From the NCBI RefSeq assembly GCF_900094565.1, contig NZ_FMAF01000026.1:1-64000 (forward strand): a stretch of DNA of 64,000 nucleotides. The letters run 5' to 3'. The stretch's first letter is position 1. Every line of letters begins with the position of its first letter. Shown here in pieces: positions 33,837 through 42,502 of the stretch. The DNA comes from Martinezella lusitana. GTDB taxonomy: Bacteria > Pseudomonadota > Alphaproteobacteria > Rhizobiales > Rhizobiaceae. The notes under the pieces are model-generated. The model made no database searches and was not told where the DNA came from. It saw only the letters and a list, made by a program, of their open reading frames with translations. Position numbers and translations under genes: made by a program.

Positions 33837-34475
33837 ATGAAGGTTGTTGCGATATCGACCAGACATGGGCTTCCTGCACAGCACCTTCTCGAAGCACATC
33901 ATCGACTTCGAGCTCAAGTGTTTTCAAATCGGTTGGGTTGGGAGGTCGGTGTTCTTGACGGCCGGGAAGCGGACGTCTTCGACGCTCTCCAGCCGACTTA
34001 CATACTCGCCGTATCGGACAGCGCTCGTGTGGCAGGATGCGCTAGACTCCTGCCGGCCATGGGTCCGACGATGGTGACCCATGTCTTTTCGTCACTGCTA
34101 ACGCATGGACACCTAAACGCCCATCCAAGTATGATCGAAAGCTCCCGTTTTTGCGTGGACACAACCTTGGTCGATCTTCGCGGAGGAGGCCTCGTCCACG
34201 AGGCCACTTTGACCATGTTCGCAGGCATCATCGAATGGTGCATCGCAAATGGGTACACGGAGCTCGTCACGGTGACCGATCTTCGATTCGAGCGGATCCT
34301 TGCACGCGTTGGGTGGCACCTATCGCGATTGGGCGAACCAAAGAACATTGGCAAGACAATTGCCGTCGCGGGCACCTTACCGGTGAACGCCGAGACATTC
34401 CTGAGGCTTCGTCCATCCAGTTACCGTTCTGAATTCATCTCCCCAGATGGGCAGCGGAAAAGGAGAAATCCATGA
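33837..34475 (+). CDS. traI: TraI, acyl-homoserine lactone synthase
   Basis: A 212-residue LuxI-family enzyme. Conserved residues are visible: HHRLRAQVFSNRLGWEV (Arg, Phe, Trp), the DVFDALQPTYILAV region, RLLPAMGPTMV and SSRFCVDTT (Glu-Ser-Ser-Arg block). On Ti plasmids TraI makes 3-oxo-octanoyl-homoserine lactone; the exact chain length here cannot be told. First gene of the trb operon, four-base overlap with trbB. A candidate tra box lies upstream, consistent with positive feedback through TraR. Confidence 0.97.
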   Translation: MKVVAISTRHGLPAQHLLEAHHRLRAQVFSNRLGWEVGVLDGREADVFDALQPTYILAVSDSARVAGCARLLPAMGPTMVTHVFSSLLTHGHLNAHPSMIESSRFCVDTTLVDLRGGGLVHEATLTMFAGIIEWCIANGYTELVTVTDLRFERILARVGWHLSRLGEPKNIGKTIAVAGTLPVNAETFLRLRPSSYRSEFISPDGQRKRRNP

Positions 34476-35449
34476 ACCAGCTCCGCTCTCACCACCGGCT
34501 TGTCTGCAAACTTCAAGACGCGCTCGGCCATAAGCTGTGCGCCGCATTGGAAGACGTGGATGTGATCGAAATAATGCTCAATCCGGACGGAAAGCTCTTT
34601 ATTGAGCGCCTCGCTCACGGCGTTGCGGCGGCCGGCGAAATGTCCCCCGTCGCCGCGGAAACGGTGATCGGAATTGTGGCGCATTTCCTTCAGTCCCAGG
34701 TAGACACGAAGCAACCGATCATCTCCGGCGAGCTCCCGATAGGTGGGCACCGCTTCGAAGGCCTTTTACCACCAGCGGTCGCCAAGCCAGCCTTTACGAT
34801 CCGCCGCCGTGCCCCACGCCTAATTCCGCTGGAAGAATATGTGCGGTCAGGCGCGCTGACGGGATGCCACGCCTTAATGATCCGAAAGGCGATTTCCAAA
34901 AGGCGAAACATCATCGTATCCGGGGGCGCCGGTTCTGGCAAAACGACGCTTGCGAACGCGTTGATCGATGAGATCGTCAAATTCGCCCCCGAAGACCGTT
35001 TGGTGATCCTCGAAGATACCGCCGAAATTCATTGTTCGGCCGAGAACGCCGTTCTTCTGCATACCAGCGATACCGTTGATATGTCACGATTGCTGAAGAG
35101 CACGATGCGACTGCGCCCCGACAGGATTGTCGTCGGCGAAGTCCGCGACGGTGCCGCGTTGACTCTGCTGAAGGCGTGGAACACCGGTCATCCCGGAGGC
35201 GTTGCGACAATTCACTCGAACACCGCCATGTCGGCCCTCCGCCGCTTTGAACAATTGACCGCAGAAGCAAGCCAGCAGCCGATGCACGAGGTTATCGGTG
35301 AGGCAGTCGACCTCATCATCTCCATTGAACGGACACCGCGCGGGCGACGGGTTCGAGACGTCATCCACATCGAACGGTTCGCGGAGGGCCAATACCAGAT
35401 CGGTTCAGACCAACTCGATGAGGAAGAGGAGGCCCGTCATGTCGCGTAA
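34472..35449 (+). CDS. trbB: TrbB, conjugative transfer ATPase (VirB11-like)
   Basis: A 325-residue secretion ATPase. Walker A GGAGSGKTTLANALI is at about residue 150, followed by LVILEDTAEI, MRLRPDRIVVGEVRDGAALT (Walker B/Asp box) and GHPGGVATIHSNTA (His box). It powers assembly of the mating-pair type IV apparatus at the inner membrane. It overlaps traI and trbC. Confidence 0.97.
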   Translation: MNQLRSHHRLVCKLQDALGHKLCAALEDVDVIEIMLNPDGKLFIERLAHGVAAAGEMSPVAAETVIGIVAHFLQSQVDTKQPIISGELPIGGHRFEGLLPPAVAKPAFTIRRRAPRLIPLEEYVRSGALTGCHALMIRKAISKRRNIIVSGGAGSGKTTLANALIDEIVKFAPEDRLVILEDTAEIHCSAENAVLLHTSDTVDMSRLLKSTMRLRPDRIVVGEVRDGAALTLLKAWNTGHPGGVATIHSNTAMSALRRFEQLTAEASQQPMHEVIGEAVDLIISIERTPRGRRVRDVIHIERFAEGQYQIGSDQLDEEEEARHVA

Positions 35450-35822
35450 GCCTTCGCTCGCCAAGGTCACATTCTCTGTCCTAACGACAGTTCTCGCTTC
35501 GCTTGATCCGGCACTCGCCAGTTCGGGCGGTGGCGGACTGCCCTGGGAAGGACCACTGCAGCAGATTCAAGAGTCGATCACCGGACCTGTCGCAGGATAC
35601 ATCGCACTTGCGGCTGTCGCCATAGCCGGCGGCATGCTCATATTTGGTGGGGAGTTGAACGACTTCGCGCGGCGACTTGTATACGTGGTTCTCGTCGCCG
35701 GCATTCTGCTCGGTGCCACGACCATTGTGGGCCTGTTCGGCGCGACTGGAGCTTCAATTGGCCTGACGAGGGAGCTGGTCGCCTCGGACGGCTTCCAAGG
35801 CGCAGGAGTGACAAATGGCTGA
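35439..35822 (+). CDS. trbC: TrbC, conjugal pilin subunit (VirB2-like)
   Basis: A 127-residue precursor with a long signal sequence ending after SLDPALASS. Two hydrophobic helices follow (IALAAVAIAGGMLIFGGEL and LVYVVLVAGILLGATTIVGL) in the mature part. TrbC of RP4 is processed and cyclised by TraF, which is encoded here at 47512. Start chosen at MSRKPSLAK, eleven bases inside the trbB end, because the longer frame precedes the signal peptide with non-homologous residues. Confidence 0.93.
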   Translation: MSRKPSLAKVTFSVLTTVLASLDPALASSGGGGLPWEGPLQQIQESITGPVAGYIALAAVAIAGGMLIFGGELNDFARRLVYVVLVAGILLGATTIVGLFGATGASIGLTRELVASDGFQGAGVTNG

Positions 35823-36114
35823 GTCCGCGTCCGGTCTGCAGCGGAACCGCATCCACCGCGCGCTGTCGCGCCCGAACCTTCTGGTGGGCGCGGACCGGGA
35901 ACTGGTGCTGATCACCGGCTTGGCCGCAGTCATCCTCATCTTCGTCGTTCTTACGATCTATTCGGCGCTCTTCGGCGTTGGCGTCTGGATTGTCATCGTC
36001 GGGCTCTTGAGAATGATGGCAAAGGCCGATCCGCTCATGCGACAGGTCTATGTCCGCCATATCTCGTACAAGCATTACTACAAGGCGACCTCCTCGCCGT
36101 GGCGCCGGTATTGA
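35815..36114 (+). CDS. trbD: TrbD, mating-pair formation protein (VirB3-like)
   Basis: A 99-residue protein. LQRNRIHRALSRPNLLVGAD at the N-terminus is the TrbD/VirB3 signature, followed by two hydrophobic segments (ELVLITGLAAVILIFVVLTI and FGVGVWIVIVGLLRMM). It is an inner-membrane component of the transfer channel. Eight-base overlap with trbC; trbE starts nine bases later. Confidence 0.95.
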   Translation: MAESASGLQRNRIHRALSRPNLLVGADRELVLITGLAAVILIFVVLTIYSALFGVGVWIVIVGLLRMMAKADPLMRQVYVRHISYKHYYKATSSPWRRY

Positions 36115-36123
36115 GAGGAACGC

Positions 36124-38580
36124 ATGGTCGCTCTCAAACGCTTCCGGGCCCCCGACCCATCCTTTGCTGATCTCGTCCCCTATGCCGGCCTCGTCGACAA
36201 TGGTGTTCTCCTGTTGAAAGACGGAAGCCTGATGGCCGCCTGGTATTTTGCGGGACCAGATTCAGAGAGCGCCACGGCCCTCGATCGCAACGAACTGTCG
36301 CGCCATATCAATACAATCCTCTCGCGGCTCGGGAGCGGCTGGATGATCCAGGTCGAGGCAGTTCGCATCCCGACATTCGACTATCCGTCGGATAATCGTT
36401 GTCACTTTCCCGATCCTGTAACTCGCGCGATCGACGCCGAGCGGCGGGCGCATTTCGCCCGCGAACAGGGGCATTTCGAGAGTAAACACGCGCTGATCCT
36501 GACCTATCGGCCGCTCGAATCCAAAAAAACGGCGCTCAGCAAATACATCTACTCGGACGAGGTGAGCCGCAAGAAGACCTATGCCGACACGGTGCTGTTC
36601 ATTTTCAAGAACGCGGTCCGCGAGATCGAGCAGTATTTCGCCAATACGCTTTCGATCCGTCGCATGGAAACGCGGGAGGCTCTCGAGAGGGGAGGGGCGC
36701 GGGTTGCCCGCTACGACGAACTGCTCCAATTCGTTCGCTTCTGCATCACTGGTGACAACCATCCGATCCGGCTGCCGGATGTGCCCATGTTTCTCGACTG
36801 GATCGCGACCGCCGAGCTTGAACATGGGCTGACCTCAAAGGTTGAAAGCCGCTTCCTCGGTGTCGTCGCGATCGACGGCCTGCCGGCCGAGAGCTGGCCG
36901 GGGATCCTCAACAGCCTCGATCTCATGCCGCTAACCTACCGCTGGTCGTCGCGCTTCATTTTTCTCGACGCGCAGGAGGCCAGACAAAAACTGGAGCGGA
37001 CCCGCAAGAAATGGCAGCAGAAGGTGCGCCCATTCTTCGACCAGCTTTTTCAGACGCAGAGCCGTTCGCTTGATCAGGACGCCATGAACATGGTCGCCGA
37101 GACAGAAGAGGCTATCGCCCAGGCTTCGTCGCAGTTGGTCGCATACGGCTATTACACGCCCGTCATCGTTCTCTTCGATCACGATCGTGAAGGACTGCAG
37201 GAAAAGGCAGAGTCCATCCGCAGACTTATTCAGGCGGAGGGCTTCGGGGCGCGCATCGAAACGCTCAACGCCACCGATGCCTACCTCGGCAGCCTACCGG
37301 GCAATTGGTATTGCAACATCCGCGAACCGCTGATCAATACCAGCAACCTTGCCGATCTCATTCCGCTCAACTCTGTCTGGTCGGGCTCCCCTGTCGCGCC
37401 GTGCCCGTTCTACCCGCCGAATTCACCGCCACTGATGCAGGTGGCGAGCGGGTCGACGCCGTTCCGGCTGAACCTACATGTCGACGACGTCGGTCACACA
37501 CTCATTTTTGGGCCGACCGGTTCGGGCAAGTCGACGCTGCTTGCACTAATCGCCGCGCAGTTCCGGCGCTATGAACGCGCCCAGATCTTCGCCTTTGACA
37601 AGGGGAACTCTCTCCTTCCGCTGACCCTTGCCACCGGAGGTGATCACTATGAGATCGGTGGCGACGCTCAAGAAGAGGCGAAGGCGCTGGCCTTCTGCCC
37701 GCTGTCGGACCTCTCCAGCGACAGTGATCGCGCATGGGCCGCGGAATGGATCGAGATGTTGATCGCGCTGCAGGGCGTGACCATCACCCCGGACCACCGC
37801 AATGCGGTCTCTCGCCAGATTGGCTTGATGGCCAGTGCAGCGGGCCGATCTCTCTCGGACTTTGTAAGCGGCGTACAGATGCGCGAGATCAAGGACGCGC
37901 TCCATCACTACACCGTCGATGGTCCCATGGGCCAGCTTCTCGATGCTGAGAAAGACGGACTGTTGCTTGGCTCATTCCAGACCTTTGAGATCGAAGAGTT
38001 GATGAACATGGGCGAGCGGAACCTCGTACCTGTTCTCACCTATCTGTTCCGCCGCATCGAAAAGCGCCTCGATGGCTCACCGAGCCTCATCGTCCTAGAC
38101 GAAGCCTGGCTGATGCTCGGCCATCCGGTCTTCAGGAGCAAGATCCGAGAGTGGCTGAAGGTGCTGCGCAAGGCGAACTGCGCGGTGGTATTGGCCACGC
38201 AATCCATTTCCGATGCTGAGCGTTCCGGCATCATCGACGTGTTGAAGGAATCCTGCCCCACGAAAATTTGCCTGCCGAACGGCGCCGCAAGTGAGCCTGG
38301 GACCCGCGAGTTCTATGAGCGGATTGGCTTCAACGAGAGACAGATCGAGATCGTTTCGAATGCGATTCCTAAGCGAGAATATTACGTCGCAACGTCCGAA
38401 GGCAGGCGGCTCTTCGACATGTCGCTCGGCCCCGTGGCGCTCAGTTTCGTTGGCGCATCCGGCAAGGAAGACCTGAAGCGCATCCGCACGCTCAGTTCCA
38501 AACACGGCCGCGACTGGCCGATCCACTGGCTACGAACGAGAGGAGTTCAGGATGCCGCAGCGCTGCTCAACCTCGAATAA
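36124..38580 (+). CDS. trbE: TrbE, conjugative transfer ATPase (VirB4-like)
   Basis: An 818-residue VirB4-type ATPase. The N-terminal CagE/TrbE/VirB domain (about 1-400) is followed by Walker A FGPTGSGKSTLLALIA near residue 460, and Walker B SLIVLDEAWLML near 655. VVLATQSISDAERSG is a typical later motif. It energises pilus assembly and substrate transfer at the cytoplasmic face. Full length; trbJ starts inside its 3' end. Confidence 0.97.
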   Translation: MVALKRFRAPDPSFADLVPYAGLVDNGVLLLKDGSLMAAWYFAGPDSESATALDRNELSRHINTILSRLGSGWMIQVEAVRIPTFDYPSDNRCHFPDPVTRAIDAERRAHFAREQGHFESKHALILTYRPLESKKTALSKYIYSDEVSRKKTYADTVLFIFKNAVREIEQYFANTLSIRRMETREALERGGARVARYDELLQFVRFCITGDNHPIRLPDVPMFLDWIATAELEHGLTSKVESRFLGVVAIDGLPAESWPGILNSLDLMPLTYRWSSRFIFLDAQEARQKLERTRKKWQQKVRPFFDQLFQTQSRSLDQDAMNMVAETEEAIAQASSQLVAYGYYTPVIVLFDHDREGLQEKAESIRRLIQAEGFGARIETLNATDAYLGSLPGNWYCNIREPLINTSNLADLIPLNSVWSGSPVAPCPFYPPNSPPLMQVASGSTPFRLNLHVDDVGHTLIFGPTGSGKSTLLALIAAQFRRYERAQIFAFDKGNSLLPLTLATGGDHYEIGGDAQEEAKALAFCPLSDLSSDSDRAWAAEWIEMLIALQGVTITPDHRNAVSRQIGLMASAAGRSLSDFVSGVQMREIKDALHHYTVDGPMGQLLDAEKDGLLLGSFQTFEIEELMNMGERNLVPVLTYLFRRIEKRLDGSPSLIVLDEAWLMLGHPVFRSKIREWLKVLRKANCAVVLATQSISDAERSGIIDVLKESCPTKICLPNGAASEPGTREFYERIGFNERQIEIVSNAIPKREYYVATSEGRRLFDMSLGPVALSFVGASGKEDLKRIRTLSSKHGRDWPIHWLRTRGVQDAAALLNLE

Positions 38581-39355
38581 ATTGCTCACTGGCCTGGCGG
38601 CTGTCGCATTGATGGCCGGCACTGTCGTGCCCGCAAATGCTGGAACTGCCACGGGTGCCGCCACCGAGTGGACGCAGGTCCTCAATAATGGCGAGCTGGT
38701 CGCTTTGGTCGGGAAGTCCGGCGAGCAGATCCAGAACCAGCTCACCCAGATCAGCCAGCTCGCACAACAGATCGAAACGCAGCTGAATATCTACCAAAAC
38801 CTCCTCCAGAACACGGCGACGCTTCCGTCGCATATGTGGGGGCAGGTCGAAAGCGATCTCAACCAGCTGCGCAGCATCGTCGACCAGGGCCAGAGCATCT
38901 CGTTTTCCATGGGCAATGCGGATGATGTGTTGCAACAACGTTTTCAGAGCTACTCAAGCCTTAAAACCAACCTGCCAGACAATTCGTCGTTTTCTACCAC
39001 CTATCAGTCCTGGTCCGATACGAACCGGGACACGATCGCCAGCACGCTGAAGGCGGCGAGTCTGACGGCCGAGCAATTCGATAGCGAGGAAGGCACGATG
39101 TCCTCGCTGCGGTCCATGTCCGAGACCGCCGACGGGCAGATGAAAGCCCTGCAGGTCGGGCATGAGATCGCCGCGCAACAGGTCGCCCAGATTCAGAAGC
39201 TTCGCGGCCTCGTCTCGCAGCAAATGACGATGATGGGCACCTGGCTCCAGACCGAACAGACCGACAAGGACCTTGCGCAGGCGCGGCGTGAGAAATTCTT
39301 CAGCGGGACTGCCCCTTCCACCTCCGGCGGCGAAAAGATGAAAGTCGAGTGGTAA
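38552..39355 (+). CDS. trbJ: TrbJ, mating-pair formation protein (VirB5-like)
   Basis: A 267-residue protein with a signal peptide (LLTGLAAVALMAGTVVPANA). The helical mature part is rich in Gln (QIQNQLTQISQLAQQIETQL), the typical VirB5/TrbJ coiled region, probably a minor pilus component. Its start lies 29 bases inside trbE. It is followed after only four bases by trbL, with no room for trbK. Confidence 0.95.
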   Translation: MPQRCSTSNKLLTGLAAVALMAGTVVPANAGTATGAATEWTQVLNNGELVALVGKSGEQIQNQLTQISQLAQQIETQLNIYQNLLQNTATLPSHMWGQVESDLNQLRSIVDQGQSISFSMGNADDVLQQRFQSYSSLKTNLPDNSSFSTTYQSWSDTNRDTIASTLKAASLTAEQFDSEEGTMSSLRSMSETADGQMKALQVGHEIAAQQVAQIQKLRGLVSQQMTMMGTWLQTEQTDKDLAQARREKFFSGTAPSTSGGEKMKVEW

Positions 39356-39359
39356 GCAC

Positions 39360-40538
39360 ATGACAACAATATGTCTTCGGCGGCTCCGCACCGCGATGGT
39401 GATTGCCACCTTCTGCATGCTGGCAGCACAGCCGGCAGTCGCCCAAGAAGGTTCAGTGCTGACCTCATTACAGAGCCAGATCACCACGGCCGCAAAGGGG
39501 TGGGAAACTACTGTCATGGATGCGGCGAAATCCTTGTTCTGGATCCTCGCGACAATCGAGATTGGCATCGCCGCCGTCTGGCTCGCATTGCAGGCAGCTT
39601 CGCTAGACAGCTGGTTTGCCGAGCTTGTCCGGCGGATCATATTCGTCGGCTTTTTTGCCTTCGTTTTGGGACAGGGGCCGGCCTTTGCGAAGGCAGTGGT
39701 GGATAGTTTGTTTGAGATTGGGGCTGGAGGCGGCACGGCCTCCCCAGCAGACGTCTTCAATGCTGGACTCGCCGTCGCAACGAAGATGTCGGAAAAGATA
39801 CAGTTCGGTCTTTTTGAGGACAACGCGTTGGCGATCTCGGCTGCTTTTGCAATGGTCGTCGTCGTCATCTCATTCTCGCTTGTCGCCGCGATTTTCGTGT
39901 CGGTCATGGTTGAGATGTATATCGGCCTTCTTGCCGGTATGATCATGCTGGGGCTTGGCGGCTCGTCCTATACAAAGGATTTCGCGGTCCGATATTTGGT
40001 CTACGCCTTCTCGGTCGGAATGAAACTCATGGCGCTCGTCATGATCTCGCGTATCGGATCAGAGGTGCTGATCGGGTTGGCAGACCAGCCCGACATTGGC
40101 GACCAGTTCCAGACTGCGCTTGCGATCGCTGGTATCGCTGTCGTGGTCTTCATTATCGCCATCTACGTCCCGAACATCATGCAGGGTGTTGTTCAGGGCG
40201 CGTCCGTCTCGGGCGGAATGGAGGCAATAAGGCACGGTGGTCAGGCCGCATCGTTTGCGACAGGAGCAGGGTTCCTCGCGGCGGGCGCTGCCGGGGCGGG
40301 ATTTGCGGCGGCTCAAACCGCGCGCGCCGCGGGGTCATCCGTCGCAGGCGCAATGCTGCGGGGTTTCGGCGCAGGGATCGGCTCGGCAGGAAAAGCGGCG
40401 GGCTCGGCTACCAAGGAGAAGGCCATCGGCTCTCCCGGTGCCTACGCCGGGTCTATCCTAGGCCTTGCTAACGCCAAGCTGGATCAGGCGCGCAGTGGGC
40501 ACAGCGGACCAAAGCCACTTCCCGAACTTAAAGACTAA
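39360..40538 (+). CDS. trbL: TrbL, polytopic mating-pair protein (VirB6-like)
   Basis: A 392-residue inner-membrane protein. An N-terminal hydrophobic signal (MVIATFCMLAAQPAVAQ) is followed by about five to six membrane helices between 60 and 260. The C-terminal 130 residues are rich in Gly and Ala (AGFLAAGAAGAGFAAAQTA), as usual for TrbL. It forms part of the translocation channel. It follows trbJ directly; the trbK lipoprotein gene usually between them is absent. Confidence 0.95.
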   Translation: MTTICLRRLRTAMVIATFCMLAAQPAVAQEGSVLTSLQSQITTAAKGWETTVMDAAKSLFWILATIEIGIAAVWLALQAASLDSWFAELVRRIIFVGFFAFVLGQGPAFAKAVVDSLFEIGAGGGTASPADVFNAGLAVATKMSEKIQFGLFEDNALAISAAFAMVVVVISFSLVAAIFVSVMVEMYIGLLAGMIMLGLGGSSYTKDFAVRYLVYAFSVGMKLMALVMISRIGSEVLIGLADQPDIGDQFQTALAIAGIAVVVFIIAIYVPNIMQGVVQGASVSGGMEAIRHGGQAASFATGAGFLAAGAAGAGFAAAQTARAAGSSVAGAMLRGFGAGIGSAGKAAGSATKEKAIGSPGAYAGSILGLANAKLDQARSGHSGPKPLPELKD

Positions 40539-40562
40539 TAGCAATCAGAAAGTGATCGATCG

Positions 40563-41225
40563 ATGGCAGCGAAACGCGCTCCCGAAAACCCGTATCTTGC
40601 CGCGCGCCAGGAATGGAATGAGCGATACGGCTCCTATGTGCAGGCCGCGGCCGCATGGCGCATCGTCGGCATACTGGGTCTGACCATGGCCGTGATCGGC
40701 TTCGGGTACGCGATATACCTAAGCACGCAGGTGAAGCTGGTGCCTTATATCGTCCAGGTCGACAAGCTCGGCACCTCGGTCACCTCAGGGTTCCCCGAGC
40801 AGATCGAATACGCGGATGTGCGGGTGGTGCGCGCCACGCTTGGCAACTTCGTAACGAGCTTCCGCAGCGTCACACCGGATGCCGTAGTGCAAAAGCAATA
40901 TATCGATCGAACCTATGCGCTTCTGCGAGCTTCCGATCCCTCGACCCAGAAGATCAATGACTGGTTCCGCAGCAATTCGCCGTTCGAAAAGGCGAAGTCG
41001 TCGACGATCGCCATCGAGGTCAACAACATAGTGGCGCTCTCCAATCAGACTTATCAGATCGACTGGACCGAATACGAACGGGACCGGAAGGGCAAGGAAA
41101 CCGGGACGCGCCGGTTCCGCGGAATCGCGACGGTTGCGCTTACCGCGCCGCAGGACGAGGCGACCATCCGCCTCAATCCGATCGGCCTCTACGTTAGGGA
41201 TTTTGACTGGACGGCACAGCTTTGA
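40563..41225 (+). CDS. trbF: TrbF, mating-pair formation protein (VirB8-like)
   Basis: A 220-residue protein. NPYLAARQEWNERYGSYVQA at the N-terminus is the TrbF signature, followed by one membrane helix (WRIVGILGLTMAVIGFGYAI, about 34-53) and a periplasmic VirB8-fold domain (KLVPYIVQVDKLG onward). It scaffolds the inner-membrane complex. The first of trbF-G-H-I in the usual order. Confidence 0.96.
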   Translation: MAAKRAPENPYLAARQEWNERYGSYVQAAAAWRIVGILGLTMAVIGFGYAIYLSTQVKLVPYIVQVDKLGTSVTSGFPEQIEYADVRVVRATLGNFVTSFRSVTPDAVVQKQYIDRTYALLRASDPSTQKINDWFRSNSPFEKAKSSTIAIEVNNIVALSNQTYQIDWTEYERDRKGKETGTRRFRGIATVALTAPQDEATIRLNPIGLYVRDFDWTAQL

Positions 41226-41241
41226 GGGCAGGGGATTTGAC

Positions 41242-42054
41242 ATGCACAGAACAGCACTAATTGCAGCCACCGGCTGCTTGGCGGGACTCGTCTTTGTGGG
41301 CGGCGCTGAGGCGCAGACCATGACGGCAAATGAGGTGAATGGCACGACCATTTCCAGGAAATGGCGCGTCGCGCCCGGACTGGTGACGGCAGGCTCCGAT
41401 GGCAAGGTCACCTTTCTCTTCGGCGAAACCCAGCCGTCCGTTGTCTGCTCGCCCTTGCAGGTCTGCGATATCGAACTCCAGAGCGGCGAGATCGTCCGCG
41501 ATGTTCTCGTTGGAGATACTGTTCGCTGGAAGGTGGAGCCTGCCACCTCCGGTGCAATCGGCGGCCAAGCGATCCATCTGATCGTCAAGCCGTCGGAAGT
41601 AGGTCTTGTCACCTCGATGGTGGTCACGACGTCGCGACGCACCTATTACATCCAGCTCAAGTCACATCCGAGCCAGTACATGGCACGCGTCGGCTTCGAA
41701 TATCCGGAGGACGTCTCGACCAAGCTCGCCGACATCAATTCCCGGCTCGAGACCGGCGGCATTCCCGGGGCGGCACCCGACAAACTGAACTTCTCATATT
41801 CCGTGAGTGGCTCGGCACCTTGGAAGCCGACGCGGGTCTATTCGGATGGCGTGAAAACCTACATCCAGTTTTCGAAGTCGATCTCAGGTCAGGATGCACC
41901 GGTGCTGGTCGTGATCCACGGCGGCCAGAGCCGCATCGTCAATTACCGAATGAAGAACGACTTGATGATCGTCGATTATGCCGTCGACGAGGCGATCCTC
42001 GTCTCCGGCGTCGGCTGGCGCCAGCAGAAGATTACCATTCGGCGAGGAGGCTAA
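41242..42054 (+). CDS. trbG: TrbG, channel protein (VirB9-like)
   Basis: A 270-residue periplasmic/outer-membrane-complex protein. A signal peptide (TALIAATGCLAGLVFVGGAEA) precedes a VirB9-type beta domain (RRTYYIQLKSHPSQYMARVG; later KPTRVYSDGVKTYIQF). Start at MHRTALIA keeps the signal peptide. With TrbH and TrbI it should form the outer core. trbH begins three bases after its stop. Confidence 0.95.
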   Translation: MHRTALIAATGCLAGLVFVGGAEAQTMTANEVNGTTISRKWRVAPGLVTAGSDGKVTFLFGETQPSVVCSPLQVCDIELQSGEIVRDVLVGDTVRWKVEPATSGAIGGQAIHLIVKPSEVGLVTSMVVTTSRRTYYIQLKSHPSQYMARVGFEYPEDVSTKLADINSRLETGGIPGAAPDKLNFSYSVSGSAPWKPTRVYSDGVKTYIQFSKSISGQDAPVLVVIHGGQSRIVNYRMKNDLMIVDYAVDEAILVSGVGWRQQKITIRRGG

Positions 42055-42057
42055 GCT

Positions 42058-42492
42058 ATGCACAAGCTTCTCGTCATCATCATCAGCGGCTTTCTCACCG
42101 CATGCCAAACTGCTGGGGATGGGTCTGACGCCAGGTCAAACGCCGCGCCGGTCTCCGGGCCCGCCGCAAGTGCCATCGCCGCCGACATGGCAAGCCGGCT
42201 CGCCGAGCAGATCAGTCCCGTGAGGTCGACGACAATCAAGATGGAAAGGGACACATCGGAGTTTGCGGCGGCACTCGAGGCGGCCCTCAAGGGCTCTGGC
42301 TACACCGTTCTAACCGACGGCAAAGTTGGAAAGGACGTGAAACCGGTCGAGCTCACTTACGCGATCGATGGCACTCAAGATCAGGTGCTCGCGCGGCTGT
42401 CAACACCGTCCATTACCCTTGGCCGCGCATACAAAGCAACGGCCGCCGGTGCGACGCCGGCAAGTCCGCTCTCCATCATGCAGCGTAATTGA
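42058..42492 (+). CDS. trbH: TrbH, conjugal transfer lipoprotein (VirB7-like)
   Basis: A 144-residue lipoprotein. The lipobox is LTAC with the acylated Cys at residue 16 (MHKLLVIIISGFLTAC). The rest is a small domain with a conserved LEAALKGSGYTVLTDGK block. It anchors the outer-membrane complex. Start is three bases after trbG. Confidence 0.93.
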   Translation: MHKLLVIIISGFLTACQTAGDGSDARSNAAPVSGPAASAIAADMASRLAEQISPVRSTTIKMERDTSEFAAALEAALKGSGYTVLTDGKVGKDVKPVELTYAIDGTQDQVLARLSTPSITLGRAYKATAAGATPASPLSIMQRN

Positions 42493-42502
42493 GGGGAAAG
42501 GT

